Below, in pieces: positions 34,249 to 43,577 of a DNA stretch of 64,000 nucleotides. This DNA is from an uncultured Sphingomonas sp. GTDB lineage: Bacteria > Pseudomonadota > Alphaproteobacteria > Sphingomonadales > Sphingomonadaceae. Under the pieces are notes generated by a model that was not told the origin of the DNA, did not search any database, and saw only the letters and a program-made list of their open reading frames with translations. The stretch's first letter is position 1; each line of letters opens with the position of its first letter. The DNA is taken from assembly GCF_902806285.1 (NCBI RefSeq), contig NZ_CADCWA010000039.1:24779-88778 (forward strand), written 5' to 3'. A program made the translations under genes and the position numbers.

Positions 34249-34933
34249 GGTCCCGGGCCTGCCGCTGCCCGTGGCCGTCCGGCGAATGGCGAACGCCCGC
34301 CGGCTGCGCCTCCGGATCGATCACGATCGCCAGCTGCTGCGGCTGACGGTGCCGGCACGCGGCTCCGCCCGCGCTGCGCTGCGCTGGGTGGGCGAGCAGC
34401 GGGCGTGGATCGAGCAGCAGCTCGCGCTGGCGCCCGGCGCGACTCCGTTTGCGGACGGCGCGACCGTTCCGTTCCGGGGCGATCCGCTGACCATCCGCTG
34501 GCAGGAAGCTGATCGCCGTGGCGCGCGGCAGGTCGGTTCCGAGCTTCACGTCGGCGGGCCACGCCCAAGCCTCGCCCGCTCGGTCCAGCGCTGGCTGTTG
34601 GCGGCCGCGCGCGAGGAACTCAGCGCGGAAACCGGGCGGATCGCCGCGGCAGCCGCGGTGTCCGTACGCTCGGTATCCGTGGGCGATGCGGCCAGCCGCT
34701 GGGGAAGCTGCTCGGCGGCGGGTGCGATCCGCTACAGCTGGCGGCTGATCCTCGCCCCTCCGCCCGTGCTCCGTTTCGTGGTGGCGCATGAGGTCGCCCA
34801 CCGCCTGCATATGGACCATTCGCCGGCGTTCAAGGCGGCCGAGGAGCGGCTGTTCGGCGGCCCGACCGCCGAAGCCCGGCGCCTACTCCGTGAACTCGGG
34901 CCGGCGCTGCGCCGGGTCGGCCGCGGGAGCTGA
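34229..34933 (+). CDS. YgjP-type (M48/DUF45) zinc metallopeptidase
   Basis: 234 aa from a TTG at 34229, chosen because it gives LSTATFEVPGLPLPVAVRRMANARRL, the usual lead-in; the track ATG at 34181 is deeper inside ycgN. SVGDAASRWGSCSAAGAIRYSWRLILAPPPVLRFVVAHEVAHRLHMDHSPAF contains the W-G-S-C segment and the HExxH-x3-H zinc site of YgjP/WLM-like peptidases. Physiological substrates are unknown. The last 51 bases overlap the 3' end of the convergent PBP gene. Confidence 0.88.
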   Translation: MSTATFEVPGLPLPVAVRRMANARRLRLRIDHDRQLLRLTVPARGSARAALRWVGEQRAWIEQQLALAPGATPFADGATVPFRGDPLTIRWQEADRRGARQVGSELHVGGPRPSLARSVQRWLLAAAREELSAETGRIAAAAAVSVRSVSVGDAASRWGSCSAAGAIRYSWRLILAPPPVLRFVVAHEVAHRLHMDHSPAFKAAEERLFGGPTAEARRLLRELGPALRRVGRGS

Positions 34934-37027
34934 CGGCACGTCCCGCGGGTCGCGCGGCGGCTGCGGCGGCGGCGCGGGAGGCGGAGGTTCGCCTGGATAG
35001 ATGCGGTCGATCTCCGTTCCTTCGGGCAGCTGCCGAGGGGGTTGCGGCGCCGTTCCCAGCGGCGGCGCCGGCGCATATCGAGGATCGACCGGCTGGGTTT
35101 CCAAAGGGTTGCCATAAGCATCGACCAAGGGCTCGCTGACGCCCGTCTCATTGCCCCACAGCTGTTCCTCCGGCTCCAGCTGCCAATCGGGCATCGGCAC
35201 TTCCGTTTCGAAAGTCTCGACTGGCCGCCTGGCGACCGCTGGCGCCATGAAATCGTGAAAGGCCTTGGCCGGCGCGGTGCCGCCCTGGAGGCCGCCGATC
35301 GGCCGCGCATCGTCGCGGCCCATCCACACGCCGGTGGTCAGCCCCGACGAGAAGCCGATGAACCAGCCGTCCTTGTTGGACGAGGTGGTGCCTGTCTTGC
35401 CGGCCACCGGCCGCCCGATCTGCGCCGCCCGGCCGGTCCCGGACAGCACGGCCGTCTGCAGCAGGTCGGTCATCTCCGCCGCGACCCATGGCGCGACCAG
35501 CACGCGGTCGTCGGCGTTCTCGTGCCGGTAGAGCACTCTCCCATCGGTCGTGGCGACCCGGGTAATGCCATAGGGCATCACCCCGACGCCCCGATGCGAA
35601 ACGGCTGCATAGGCGCGGGTCATGTCGATGAGGCGGACGTCCGCAGTGCCCAGCACCATGGACGGGTTAGTGGAGATGTTGCCGGTGATCCCGAAGCGGT
35701 GCGCCATGTCGGCGATGGTGGAAAAGCCGAGTTCGGCGCCGATCTTGGCGCTGATGGTGTTGATGGAGCGGGCGAATGCCTCGCGCAGGGTGACCGGCCC
35801 CAGGTGGGTCCGGGTCGAGTTGCGCGGCCGCCAGCCTTCAATGGTGACCGGCTCGTCGACCAGGGTGGTGGTGGGCTTCATCCCGCTTTCCAGGGCCGCG
35901 AGATAGACGAACAGCTTGAAGGCGGAGCCAGGCTGACGCTGGGCTTGGGTCGCGCGATTGTAGAGCGAGCTGACATAATCCCGCCCCCCGATCATCGCCC
36001 GCACCGCCCCGTCCCGGTCCAGCGCGACCAGCGCCCCTTGTGCCCCGCGCGGCGTGTTGGCGTTGATCGCCCGGTCCGCCGCGCCCTGCATGCGCGGGTC
36101 AAGCGTGGTCCAGACGTCGATCGGTTCGGAGGTCTCGTCGATCAGCGTGTCGAGCTGCGGCAGCGCCCAGTCGGTGAAGTAGCGGATGCTGTTCTGCTTC
36201 TCGGTCGGCTGAACCACGATCCTGGCGGGATCGGCGTTCTGCGCTGCGCTGCGCGAGATGAAGCCGTTGTTGACCATGGTCTGCAGCACGACATCGGCCC
36301 GGCCGCGCGCGGCTTCCACGTCGGCGGTCGGCGAATAGTTGGAGGGCGCCTTGACCAAACCGGCGATGATCGTCGCTTCCCCCAGGCTCATGGAAGTGGC
36401 GTCATGGCCGAAGAAGGTCCGCGACGCCGCGTCGATGCCGTAGGCGCCGCCGCCGAAATAAACCCGGTTGAGATAGAGTTCGAGAACCTGATCCTTGCTG
36501 AACTTGCGCTCCAGCGCGAGCGCCAGGATCGCTTCCTTGACCTTGCGTCCGAACGTCCGGCTGTTGGTCAGGAAGATGTTGCGGGCGAGCTGCTGGGTGA
36601 TGGTGGAGCCGCCCTGGGTCCAGCGGCCCGTGTCCAGCCGCACCTTGAGGGAGCGGGCGATGCCGATCGGATCGACGCCGAAGTGGCCGCGGAAGCGCTT
36701 GTCCTCGACCGCGATCATCGCGCTGCGCATCGCGGGGGGAATGTCCTCGTACGGGATCCACTTGCCGAAGCTCGGGCCGAGCGAGACCAGCAGCTTGCCA
36801 TCGGCCGCGCGGACGCGGATCATCTGACCGAGATCGTTGCGCTGGACGAGCTCGCCGTAGCTCGGCAGCTGCGCGGTCGCGACCCCCACCGACACGGCCA
36901 GCGCGATCAGCCCGGCAAGAAAGGCGTACAGCCCCCACCAGAAAAGCCTAGTCACCACCGAGCGCTTCGGCCTGGCAGGAGGCGGCGCTGCGGAGGGTCT
37001 GCGGGGCGGGGCGGCCATCGGTGCCAA
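34883..37027 (-). CDS. class A penicillin-binding protein (PBP1A family)
   Basis: 714 aa bifunctional peptidoglycan synthase. A Pro-rich cytoplasmic tail and one membrane helix (LYAFLAGLIALAVSVGVATA) lead into the GT51 glycosyltransferase with VEDKRFRGHFGVD and GGSTITQQLARN. The transpeptidase has PGSAFKLFVY (SxxK), ARSINTISAKI (SxN) and AGKTGTTS (KTG). The C-terminus is a Pro-rich tail (PPPPAPPPQPP), 51 bases of which overlap the convergent YgjP-type gene. E. coli-style outer-membrane activator docking domains are not evident. Confidence 0.95.
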   Translation of the reverse strand: MAPMAAPPRRPSAAPPPARPKRSVVTRLFWWGLYAFLAGLIALAVSVGVATAQLPSYGELVQRNDLGQMIRVRAADGKLLVSLGPSFGKWIPYEDIPPAMRSAMIAVEDKRFRGHFGVDPIGIARSLKVRLDTGRWTQGGSTITQQLARNIFLTNSRTFGRKVKEAILALALERKFSKDQVLELYLNRVYFGGGAYGIDAASRTFFGHDATSMSLGEATIIAGLVKAPSNYSPTADVEAARGRADVVLQTMVNNGFISRSAAQNADPARIVVQPTEKQNSIRYFTDWALPQLDTLIDETSEPIDVWTTLDPRMQGAADRAINANTPRGAQGALVALDRDGAVRAMIGGRDYVSSLYNRATQAQRQPGSAFKLFVYLAALESGMKPTTTLVDEPVTIEGWRPRNSTRTHLGPVTLREAFARSINTISAKIGAELGFSTIADMAHRFGITGNISTNPSMVLGTADVRLIDMTRAYAAVSHRGVGVMPYGITRVATTDGRVLYRHENADDRVLVAPWVAAEMTDLLQTAVLSGTGRAAQIGRPVAGKTGTTSSNKDGWFIGFSSGLTTGVWMGRDDARPIGGLQGGTAPAKAFHDFMAPAVARRPVETFETEVPMPDWQLEPEEQLWGNETGVSEPLVDAYGNPLETQPVDPRYAPAPPLGTAPQPPRQLPEGTEIDRIYPGEPPPPAPPPQPPRDPRDVPSAPAADPAQRRPEFTE

Positions 37028-37064
37028 AGGCTTACGGTTTCAGCGGGAACCCCGCAAGGTCCGC

Positions 37065-37469
<405 letters not shown>

Positions 37470-37561
37470 CGTCCACTCCTTGCCTTGTGGCATGTGGGAA
37501 GCCGGCGATGCGGAGGAAAGAGCCGGTGCATCTTCTTGTAAACTGACGGGTTGTTGCCACC

Positions 37562-39067
37562 GTGACCCAGATCCGTCTTCCCGAGCCGAGGGCACGCGAA
37601 GTGCTGCTTGTTCGCGCCATCGAGAGCGAGGATCCCGACGGCGCCGTGCTGACCCGCGAGGACCGGCAGTTCGCTACGGGCGCGGCGCTGAGCGAGCGGC
37701 CGCTGGGCGAGCGCGACGACCCGCGCGAGACCGCCCGCTTTCTCCATCGCCGGTCCGAGCTGGCGCTGGAACGGCTGCTCAGCCGCTTCCCCGCCCTGCG
37801 CCGCGCCTGCGGCCTGTCGCGCTGGCCGTCCTGGCTGAACTGGGCGGTTCCGCTGCTGGCACTGGCCGCGGGGCTCATCAGCCACCGGCTGGACGGCGAC
37901 CGTCTCAACATCCTCGCCTTCCCCCTGCTCGGCATGCTGGCCTGGAACCTCCTGGTTTACGGCTGGCTGCTCGTCGGGGCATTGCGTCGGGCAACGGGAC
38001 GGCAGACCGACCTGGCCGGCCATCCGCTGTTGCAGCTGCTTGAGCGGCTGGGCGGTCCGGCCGCCACGCGCCTCGCCGCGCAGCCGACCCTGGAGCGCGG
38101 CGTTGCCCGCTTCGTCCGCGACTGGGGCCGCGCGGCCGGAGCCCTCACCCGCTACCGGGCGAGCCGTACCCTTCATCTGGGCGCCGCCCTGTTCGCGGTG
38201 GGCGTGATCGCCGGCTTGCTGATCCGCGCGCGCTACACCGCCGAATATCGGGCCGGCTGGGCCGGAACCTGGGCCGGGGCGGAAGGCGAGGTCGCCACCT
38301 TTCTCCAGTTCATCCTTGGGCCGGCCAGCTGGCTGACGGGAATCGGCCTGCCCGACGCCGAACGGCTGCGCGCCCTGCGCGGCGGCGGTGAGAATGCCGG
38401 CGACTGGCTGATCCTGTGGGCGGTCACCGCAACGCTGTTCGTGATCGGCCCGCGCCTCCTGCTCGCCGCCTGGAACGCGGTGGAGGCGGCGGTGCTGAAG
38501 CGGCGGGTGCCGGTGCCCGGCGCCGAGGACTTCTACGTCCGCTCCCTGCTCCGCAACGCGCTGGGGCGCCCTGGCCTTGCCCGGGTCGTTTCCTATGGCT
38601 TCCAGCCCTCGCCGGCCGCGCGCGAGCGGTTGACCCGGCTGCTCGGCGCGGCGCTGGGCGAAAAGGTCCGGGTCGAGGTGGACGAACCCGTGCCCTACGG
38701 CGCCGAGGAGCGTTGGCTCGCGGCCGAAGGGCGGCGACTGGGCGGGGCGGACCAACTGGTGCTGCTGTTCGCCATGGCCTCGACCCCGGAAGCGGAGAAC
38801 CACGGCGCCTTCGCCCGCGGCATCCGCGACGCCCTGCTTGGCGGCGGCACCGGCCTTACCCTGCTGATCGACGACAGCAGCTTCCGTGAGCGGCTGCGCG
38901 GGCAGGCCTCCGCTTCGCGACGGCTGGACGAGCGGGCCGCCGCCTGGCGCGGAGTGCTGGCGCCGGTCGGCATTGCGCCGGTGGTGATCGGGCTGGAGCT
39001 CGGCGAGGACGAGGTCAGCGCCCGGACATTGGAAAAGGCGCTGATGCGCTCACCGGTTCCCGCATGA
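37562..39067 (+). CDS. DUF2868 membrane protein
   Basis: 501 aa from GTG. LPEPRAREVLLVRAIESED at the N-terminus and the overall layout match DUF2868. Membrane helices appear as two groups: around residues 90-150 (WLNWAVPLLALAAGLISH; ILAFPLLGMLAWNLLVYGWLLVGAL) and 200-310 (LHLGAALFAVGVIAGLLIRARY; WLILWAVTATLFVIGPRLLLAAW). A soluble C-terminal domain of about 180 residues follows. It ends in an ATGA overlap with the DUF3482 GTPase gene, its near-constant partner in proteobacteria. No function is established. Confidence 0.9.
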   Translation: MTQIRLPEPRAREVLLVRAIESEDPDGAVLTREDRQFATGAALSERPLGERDDPRETARFLHRRSELALERLLSRFPALRRACGLSRWPSWLNWAVPLLALAAGLISHRLDGDRLNILAFPLLGMLAWNLLVYGWLLVGALRRATGRQTDLAGHPLLQLLERLGGPAATRLAAQPTLERGVARFVRDWGRAAGALTRYRASRTLHLGAALFAVGVIAGLLIRARYTAEYRAGWAGTWAGAEGEVATFLQFILGPASWLTGIGLPDAERLRALRGGGENAGDWLILWAVTATLFVIGPRLLLAAWNAVEAAVLKRRVPVPGAEDFYVRSLLRNALGRPGLARVVSYGFQPSPAARERLTRLLGAALGEKVRVEVDEPVPYGAEERWLAAEGRRLGGADQLVLLFAMASTPEAENHGAFARGIRDALLGGGTGLTLLIDDSSFRERLRGQASASRRLDERAAAWRGVLAPVGIAPVVIGLELGEDEVSARTLEKALMRSPVPA

Positions 39068-40638
39068 CCGAGGAGGGGCCCCGCACCGTCAACCTCAGCC
39101 TGATCAGCCACACCAATGCGGGCAAGACGACCCTCGTTCGCACCCTTCTCGGCCGCGATGTCGGCGAGGTGCGCGATGCGGCGCATGTGACGGAAGTGGC
39201 AACCGGCTATGTGATGCTCCAGGCGGATGCCGACACGCTGATGCTGTGGGACACGCCGGGGTTCGGCGACACCGCCCGCCTGGTGAGCCGCTTGCGCGTC
39301 AGCGGCAACCCGATCGGCTGGCTGCTGACCCAGGTCTGGGACCGCTTCCGCGATCGGCCGCTGTGGTCTTCGCAGCAGGCGGTGCGCAATGCGCGGGACG
39401 AGGCGGACGTCATCCTCTATCTGGTCAACGCCAGCGAGGACCCCGCCGGCGCCGCCTATGTGCCGCTGGAGATGGAGGTGCTCGCCTGGGTCGGCAAGCC
39501 GGTGGTCCTGCTGCTCAACCAGACCGGGCCGCCGGGCGAGCAGTCGCGCAGCGACGAAGGGCGCTGGAGCCGTCACCTCGCCGAGTCCGACCTGGTGCGG
39601 GACACCATGACCATGGACGCCTTTGCCCGCTGCTGGGTGCAGGAAGGCGAGCTCTTAAAGCGCATCGACCCGCTTCTGCCCCCCGACAAGCGCGCGGCCA
39701 TGCCTCGCCTGGCCGCCGCCTGGGCCGAGCGCAACCTGGAGCGTTTCCACCGTTCGATGCAGGTGCTGGCGCAGCAGCTTGCCGACGCCGCTACGTCGCG
39801 TGAGGAGATCCCCGACCGCAACATCGGCGACCGGATCCGCGGCGCGATCCTCAACCCCGCGGGCGGCGACCATTCGCCCGAAGCGCAGCGCGCGATGGGC
39901 CGGCTCGCCGAGCGGCTCGATGTCGAGATCCGCCGCTCCACCGACGAGTTGATCGCCCTGCATGGATTGAGCGGCAGGGCGGCGCGCGAGGTGCTCAAGC
40001 GGCTGAAGCGCGATTATACCGAATCCGCACCGGCTCGCGAGGGCGTTGCGACCGTGCTGGGCGGCCTGATCTCGGGCGCGGCGGGAGGGCTCGCGGCCGA
40101 TCTGGCGGCAGGCGGGCTGACGCTCGGCGCGGGCATGCTGGTGGGCTCGGTCCTGGGCGCGTTCGGGGCCAAGACCGCCGCGCGCGGCTACAACATGGCG
40201 CGGGGCGAGGAGACCAACGCCGTCCGCTGGTCGGAGGACTTCCTGGCCGGGATGACCCGTTCGGCCCTGCTGCGCTACCTGGCGGTCGCGCACTTCGGCC
40301 GCGGCCGCGGCGATTGGGAAGAAGGCGAGCATCCCACCCACTGGCAGGCGGCGGTGGAGAAGGTGGTTGCGGGAGAACAAGCGGCGCTGCGGTCGGCCTG
40401 GGGCCGCGCCAAGGACGGGCGCGAGGCGGTGGCCGGTGCGCTGGAGCCGGTGCTGGCGCGTGCCGCCGAGCGGTTGCTGGTCGGGCTGTACCCCGAGGCG
40501 GAGGAGATCTTTGCGGCGGACGATCGCCGCTTTCGTCGTCGTGCCGCCGAGGGTCGGGGTCCTCCACCCGCGCTTCCCGCACGAGCCGCGGCAGGGACGA
40601 GTACCCTCCCGCCGGACGAATGGCCTAAGCTTGTTTGA
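39064..40638 (+). CDS. DUF3482 GTPase
   Basis: 524 aa. The N-terminal Era/YfjP-like G domain has G1 SHTNAGKTTLVRTLL near residue 15 and G3 WDTPGFGD near residue 61; the G4 position reads LLNQTG, close to NKxD but altered. A long helical middle and a glycine/alanine-rich stretch (VLGGLISGAAGGLAADLAAGG...GMLVGSVLGAFGAK) follow; the latter probably inserts in or contacts membrane. The C-terminal part matches DUF3482. Coupled to the DUF2868 membrane protein by a 4-base overlap, it probably forms a membrane GTPase complex (inference). Confidence 0.9.
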   Translation: MTEEGPRTVNLSLISHTNAGKTTLVRTLLGRDVGEVRDAAHVTEVATGYVMLQADADTLMLWDTPGFGDTARLVSRLRVSGNPIGWLLTQVWDRFRDRPLWSSQQAVRNARDEADVILYLVNASEDPAGAAYVPLEMEVLAWVGKPVVLLLNQTGPPGEQSRSDEGRWSRHLAESDLVRDTMTMDAFARCWVQEGELLKRIDPLLPPDKRAAMPRLAAAWAERNLERFHRSMQVLAQQLADAATSREEIPDRNIGDRIRGAILNPAGGDHSPEAQRAMGRLAERLDVEIRRSTDELIALHGLSGRAAREVLKRLKRDYTESAPAREGVATVLGGLISGAAGGLAADLAAGGLTLGAGMLVGSVLGAFGAKTAARGYNMARGEETNAVRWSEDFLAGMTRSALLRYLAVAHFGRGRGDWEEGEHPTHWQAAVEKVVAGEQAALRSAWGRAKDGREAVAGALEPVLARAAERLLVGLYPEAEEIFAADDRRFRRRAAEGRGPPPALPARAAAGTSTLPPDEWPKLV

Positions 40639-40646
40639 TTAGTGAA

Positions 40647-40667
40647 CACCGCAGCATAGCTGCGGTG
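40647..40667. terminator. perfect 9-bp hairpin after the DUF3482 gene
   Basis: CACCGCAGC-ATA-GCTGCGGTG is a perfect stem-loop nine bases after the DUF3482 stop and downstream of the convergent tRNA-Leu. It is suited to terminate from either side, though no U-run follows. Confidence 0.55.
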
Positions 40668-40679
40668 ATCGTGAAGGCC

Positions 40680-40698
40680 GCCGTGCCCCCGGCACGGC
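40680..40698. terminator. second perfect hairpin between DUF3482 gene and tRNA-Leu
   Basis: GCCGTGCC-CCC-GGCACGGC is a perfect 8-bp stem. It is flanked outside by GTGAAGG (40671) and CTTCAC copies before the tRNA, so a larger nested stem can also form. It lies at the 3' side of both convergent transcripts. Confidence 0.5.
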
Positions 40699-40722
40699 TG
40701 AAGCTTTGCTTCACCTTCACGA

Positions 40723-40809
40723 TGGTGCGGTCGAGAAGACTCGAACTTCCACGCCCTTTCGGGCACAACGACCTCAACGTTGCGCGTCTACCAGTTCCGC
40801 CACGACCGC
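40723..40809 (-). tRNA. tRNA-Leu (GAG)
   Basis: On minus the 87-base gene starts GCGGTCGTGGCGGAACTGG, has anticodon loop GTTGAGGT (anticodon GAG), and a long variable arm (TTGTGCCCGAAAGGGCG region) as expected for tRNA-Leu. It has T-arm AGTTCGAGTCT, acceptor CGACCGC pairing with GCGGTCG, and an encoded ACCA. Confidence 0.95.
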
Positions 40810-40895
40810 ATCATTGTTCGGCGGCCCGAGGACCGCCGCTGGCAAGGCGCGAGCCTCTAGCAGCGGCTCCCCGACGGCGCAACTGCTGCCCGCGC

Positions 40896-41885
40896 TCAGC
40901 CGGCGCCACTACCGCCCTCGGCGCCCACGGCCCGGCACGGTTCCCTGGTCGGCACCCCGCCGAACGACACGTCCAGGCAGGCGGCCGACGCCGGGATGTT
41001 CAGCTCAGCGCTGTTGAAGGAAGCGCTGCTGCCCGGCGCCAGCATCCGCGCGGGCGGCGGGATGGTCCAGCGATACACCACCTTCTGCTCCAGGCTCCGC
41101 AGCTGCGCCTGGAGAGGCGGCACGCGCTGCGCCTGATCGGTCGGGTTGATGACCTTGCCGCTGACTTCCAGCAACTGGTTGCCGCTGGCCAGCGTGCGGC
41201 GGTTGCGCTCGTCGATCTGGACCAGCAGCGGCGTCTCGTCCAGCTGCACCACTCCAAGCCGCTGCTGCCACGTCGCCGGCGCCAGGAACCACAAGGCCGC
41301 GGCAAGGGCGCCGATCAGGATCGCGGCCGCCAGCAGGATCAGCCAGCCGCGCGACCGCGGCTCGCGACGCTCCGCTGGCGCGTAGGCGGCGAACGCGGGC
41401 TCCTGGTCAGGTTCGGCCGGACTTTGCTGCGGGAACGACGGCGCGACATGCGGCTGGCCGGGCGCGGGCGCCGGTTGTGCTCCAAAGTCGTTGCGCGCGG
41501 TCGCCCCTTCCTCCGGCTGGTTGGCCCCCGCGAACACCGGCGTCGTGGCGTCAGGCTCCGGCAGCGGATGCGCATCCGGGTCGCCGCCGTCCCATGCCGC
41601 GCTCGCCGGCGTGTCGGGATGGGCATGATCCGCCAGAGCGGCTTCCGGAGGCTTTCCGCCGGGCTCTCCCGCCGGGTGCGTCAGGGGCGCGGGCGCCGGG
41701 AACTCCTCGGCGTTGCCCTGCTCAGGTTGCGTCTGATCGGGCGTATCGTCGCGCGAATGGAGTTCCTGCGGGTCCTGGTGCCAGCTATGCTTGCACGACG
41801 CGCAGCGCACCTGGCGCCCGCCCTCCGGGATGGCGCCATCCTTCACCACATATCGCGTGCCGCACTCCGGACAGGTGAGGATCAT
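40896..41885 (-). CDS. MJ0042-type zinc-ribbon membrane protein with DUF3426 domain
   Basis: 329 aa from the ATG at 41885. MILTCPECGTRYVVKDGAIPEGGRQVRCASCKHSW is the MJ0042 zinc ribbon (two CxxC). A disordered Pro/Glu-rich stretch (about 40-180) follows, then one membrane helix (GWLILLAAAILIGALAAALWFLA) and a C-terminal DUF3426 domain (LLEVSGKVINPTDQAQRVPPLQAQLRS...). These proteins are common next to ftsE in alphaproteobacteria; their job is unknown. It is divergent from ftsE with 112 bases between the starts. Confidence 0.9.
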   Translation of the reverse strand: MILTCPECGTRYVVKDGAIPEGGRQVRCASCKHSWHQDPQELHSRDDTPDQTQPEQGNAEEFPAPAPLTHPAGEPGGKPPEAALADHAHPDTPASAAWDGGDPDAHPLPEPDATTPVFAGANQPEEGATARNDFGAQPAPAPGQPHVAPSFPQQSPAEPDQEPAFAAYAPAERREPRSRGWLILLAAAILIGALAAALWFLAPATWQQRLGVVQLDETPLLVQIDERNRRTLASGNQLLEVSGKVINPTDQAQRVPPLQAQLRSLEQKVVYRWTIPPPARMLAPGSSASFNSAELNIPASAACLDVSFGGVPTREPCRAVGAEGGSGAG

Positions 41886-41997
41886 GCAAGCGCCTTTCGC
41901 CCCCGGGTTCAATGGGCGCTGGTAACCGCTCCCGAGCGCCATTGGCAAGGCGCCGCCCGCATGCGAGAGGATGGGGCGGGAGATGGGCGGGGACCAG

Positions 41998-42708
41998 GTG
42001 AGCGCGATCGTCGAGTTCGACAGCGTGGGGCTGCGTTACGGCACTGGCGCCGAGGTGCTCAAGGACCTCGACCTGCGCCTGCCCCGCGGCGGCTTCACCT
42101 ATCTCACCGGGCCCTCGGGCGCGGGCAAGACCTCGCTGCTGAAGCTGCTCTACCTGGCGCAGCGCCCGACCCGCGGGCGGATGCGGATCTTCGGGGAGGA
42201 GCTGAGCGGGGCGCCGCGTGACATCATGCCGGCCTATCGCCGCCGCATCGGCGTGGTATTCCAGGATTTCCGCCTGGTCCGCCATCTGTCGGCGTTCGAC
42301 AACGTCGCCCTGCCGTTGCGGCTGGCGGGCCGCGACGAGGCGGAAGTGGTGGGACCCGTGCGCGAGTTGTTGGCCTGGGTCGGGCTGGCCGACCGGGCGG
42401 GCGCCAAGCCGCCGACCCTGTCCGGCGGGGAACAGCAGCGGGTGGCGATCGCCCGCGCCGTGATCGGCCATCCCGAGCTGCTGGTGGCGGACGAGCCGAC
42501 GGGCAATGTCGACGCGGACATGGCCGCGCGCCTGCTGCACCTGTTCGAATCCCTGAATCGGCTTGGGACCACGATCCTGGTGGCGACCCACGACCTGTCG
42601 CTGATCGCCGCGACCAGGGGCGCGCAGTTGATGCGGCTGGAGGGCGGACGCCTGGTCGACCCTACTGGCGCGTTGCGCAACCCGCCGCTGCGAGTGGGCG
42701 AGGGATGA
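41998..42708 (+). CDS. ftsE: cell-division ABC ATPase FtsE
   Basis: 236 aa from the GTG at 41998 (SAIVEFDSVGLRYG) preceded by GGCGGGGA; ATG 41971 and 41983 are in frame upstream. The ABC domain has Walker A TGPSGAGKTSLLKLL, Q-loop VVFQDFRL, signature LSGGEQQRVAIARA, Walker B LLVADEPTGNVD and the H-loop ATHD. With FtsX it couples ATP hydrolysis to septal peptidoglycan hydrolase activation. Overlaps ftsX. Confidence 0.95.
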   Translation: MSAIVEFDSVGLRYGTGAEVLKDLDLRLPRGGFTYLTGPSGAGKTSLLKLLYLAQRPTRGRMRIFGEELSGAPRDIMPAYRRRIGVVFQDFRLVRHLSAFDNVALPLRLAGRDEAEVVGPVRELLAWVGLADRAGAKPPTLSGGEQQRVAIARAVIGHPELLVADEPTGNVDADMAARLLHLFESLNRLGTTILVATHDLSLIAATRGAQLMRLEGGRLVDPTGALRNPPLRVGEG

Positions 42709-43577
42709 TGTTTTCGTCTCTGGCTCCGCCTGCCGGGGAGCGCGGGCTGCTGCCGGACCAGCGCGGGCGGCCGACGCCTTGGGTGATCGCGATCATGATG
42801 TTCGTCACCCTGGTGGTGGCGGCGGCGGGCCTGGCAGTCGCCAACGCCGCGCGGCTGCTCGGCGAGAGCGTGGCGGGGCGTTACTCCATCCAGATCCCGG
42901 ATGGGGCCAGAGTCGCGCCGGCCGCTATCGCGGCCGCAGGGCGGGTGCCGGGCGTCAGCGCGGTCAGCCCGGTGCCCGAAGCGGACGTGCGGGCTACCCT
43001 CCAAAGCTGGCTCGGTGCCGATGCAGCGTCGGCCCAACTTCCGCTCCCAGCGCTGATCGATGTCGATCTCGGGCCCGGCGCCGATCCGGCGCGACTTGCC
43101 GCGGAGGTGACGCGGGCGGTGCCGCACGCCCGGGTGCTTGCCTACGGCGAACAGCTGGGCCCCGTAACCCGCTCGCTTCGCGCGCTGCAATGGCTGGCGC
43201 TTGGGCTGGTGCTGCTGATGGCGGCGGCGACCGCGGCCACCGTGGTGCTGGCCACTCGGGGCGCCTTCGACACCCATCGCTCGACCATTGAGATCATGCA
43301 TGGCATCGGCGCCACGGACGAGCAACTTGCCCGGCTGTTCCAGCGGCGACTGGCGCGCGATGCCTTCGTCGGCGGGGCGGCCGGCGCGGCGGCGGCTGCA
43401 CTGGTGCTGGCGCTGGTGCGAACGGTTCCGGGATCCCTGCTGGACGACATAACGGGTGGGCCGGTGCTGCGTCCGCTCGACTGGTTCCTGCTCGCCCTGC
43501 TCCCGCTGCTAGGCACCCTGGTGGCGATGCTGGTTGCCAGAGCAACGGTGCTCAAGGCATTGCGCGCAACCCTATGA
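42705..43577 (+). CDS. ftsX: cell-division permease-like protein FtsX
   Basis: 290 aa. Four membrane helices: one N-terminal (WVIAIMMFVTLVVAAAGLAVANAA), a periplasmic domain of about 100 residues, then three in the C-terminal half (WLALGLVLLMAAATAATVVLAT; DAFVGGAAGAAAAALVLALV; WFLLALLPLLGTLVAMLVARA). IEIMHGIGATDEQLARLFQRR is the FtsX/MacB coupling segment. The start overlaps the ftsE stop (ATGATG) and the end overlaps ydcF. Confidence 0.94.
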   Translation: MMFSSLAPPAGERGLLPDQRGRPTPWVIAIMMFVTLVVAAAGLAVANAARLLGESVAGRYSIQIPDGARVAPAAIAAAGRVPGVSAVSPVPEADVRATLQSWLGADAASAQLPLPALIDVDLGPGADPARLAAEVTRAVPHARVLAYGEQLGPVTRSLRALQWLALGLVLLMAAATAATVVLATRGAFDTHRSTIEIMHGIGATDEQLARLFQRRLARDAFVGGAAGAAAAALVLALVRTVPGSLLDDITGGPVLRPLDWFLLALLPLLGTLVAMLVARATVLKALRATL

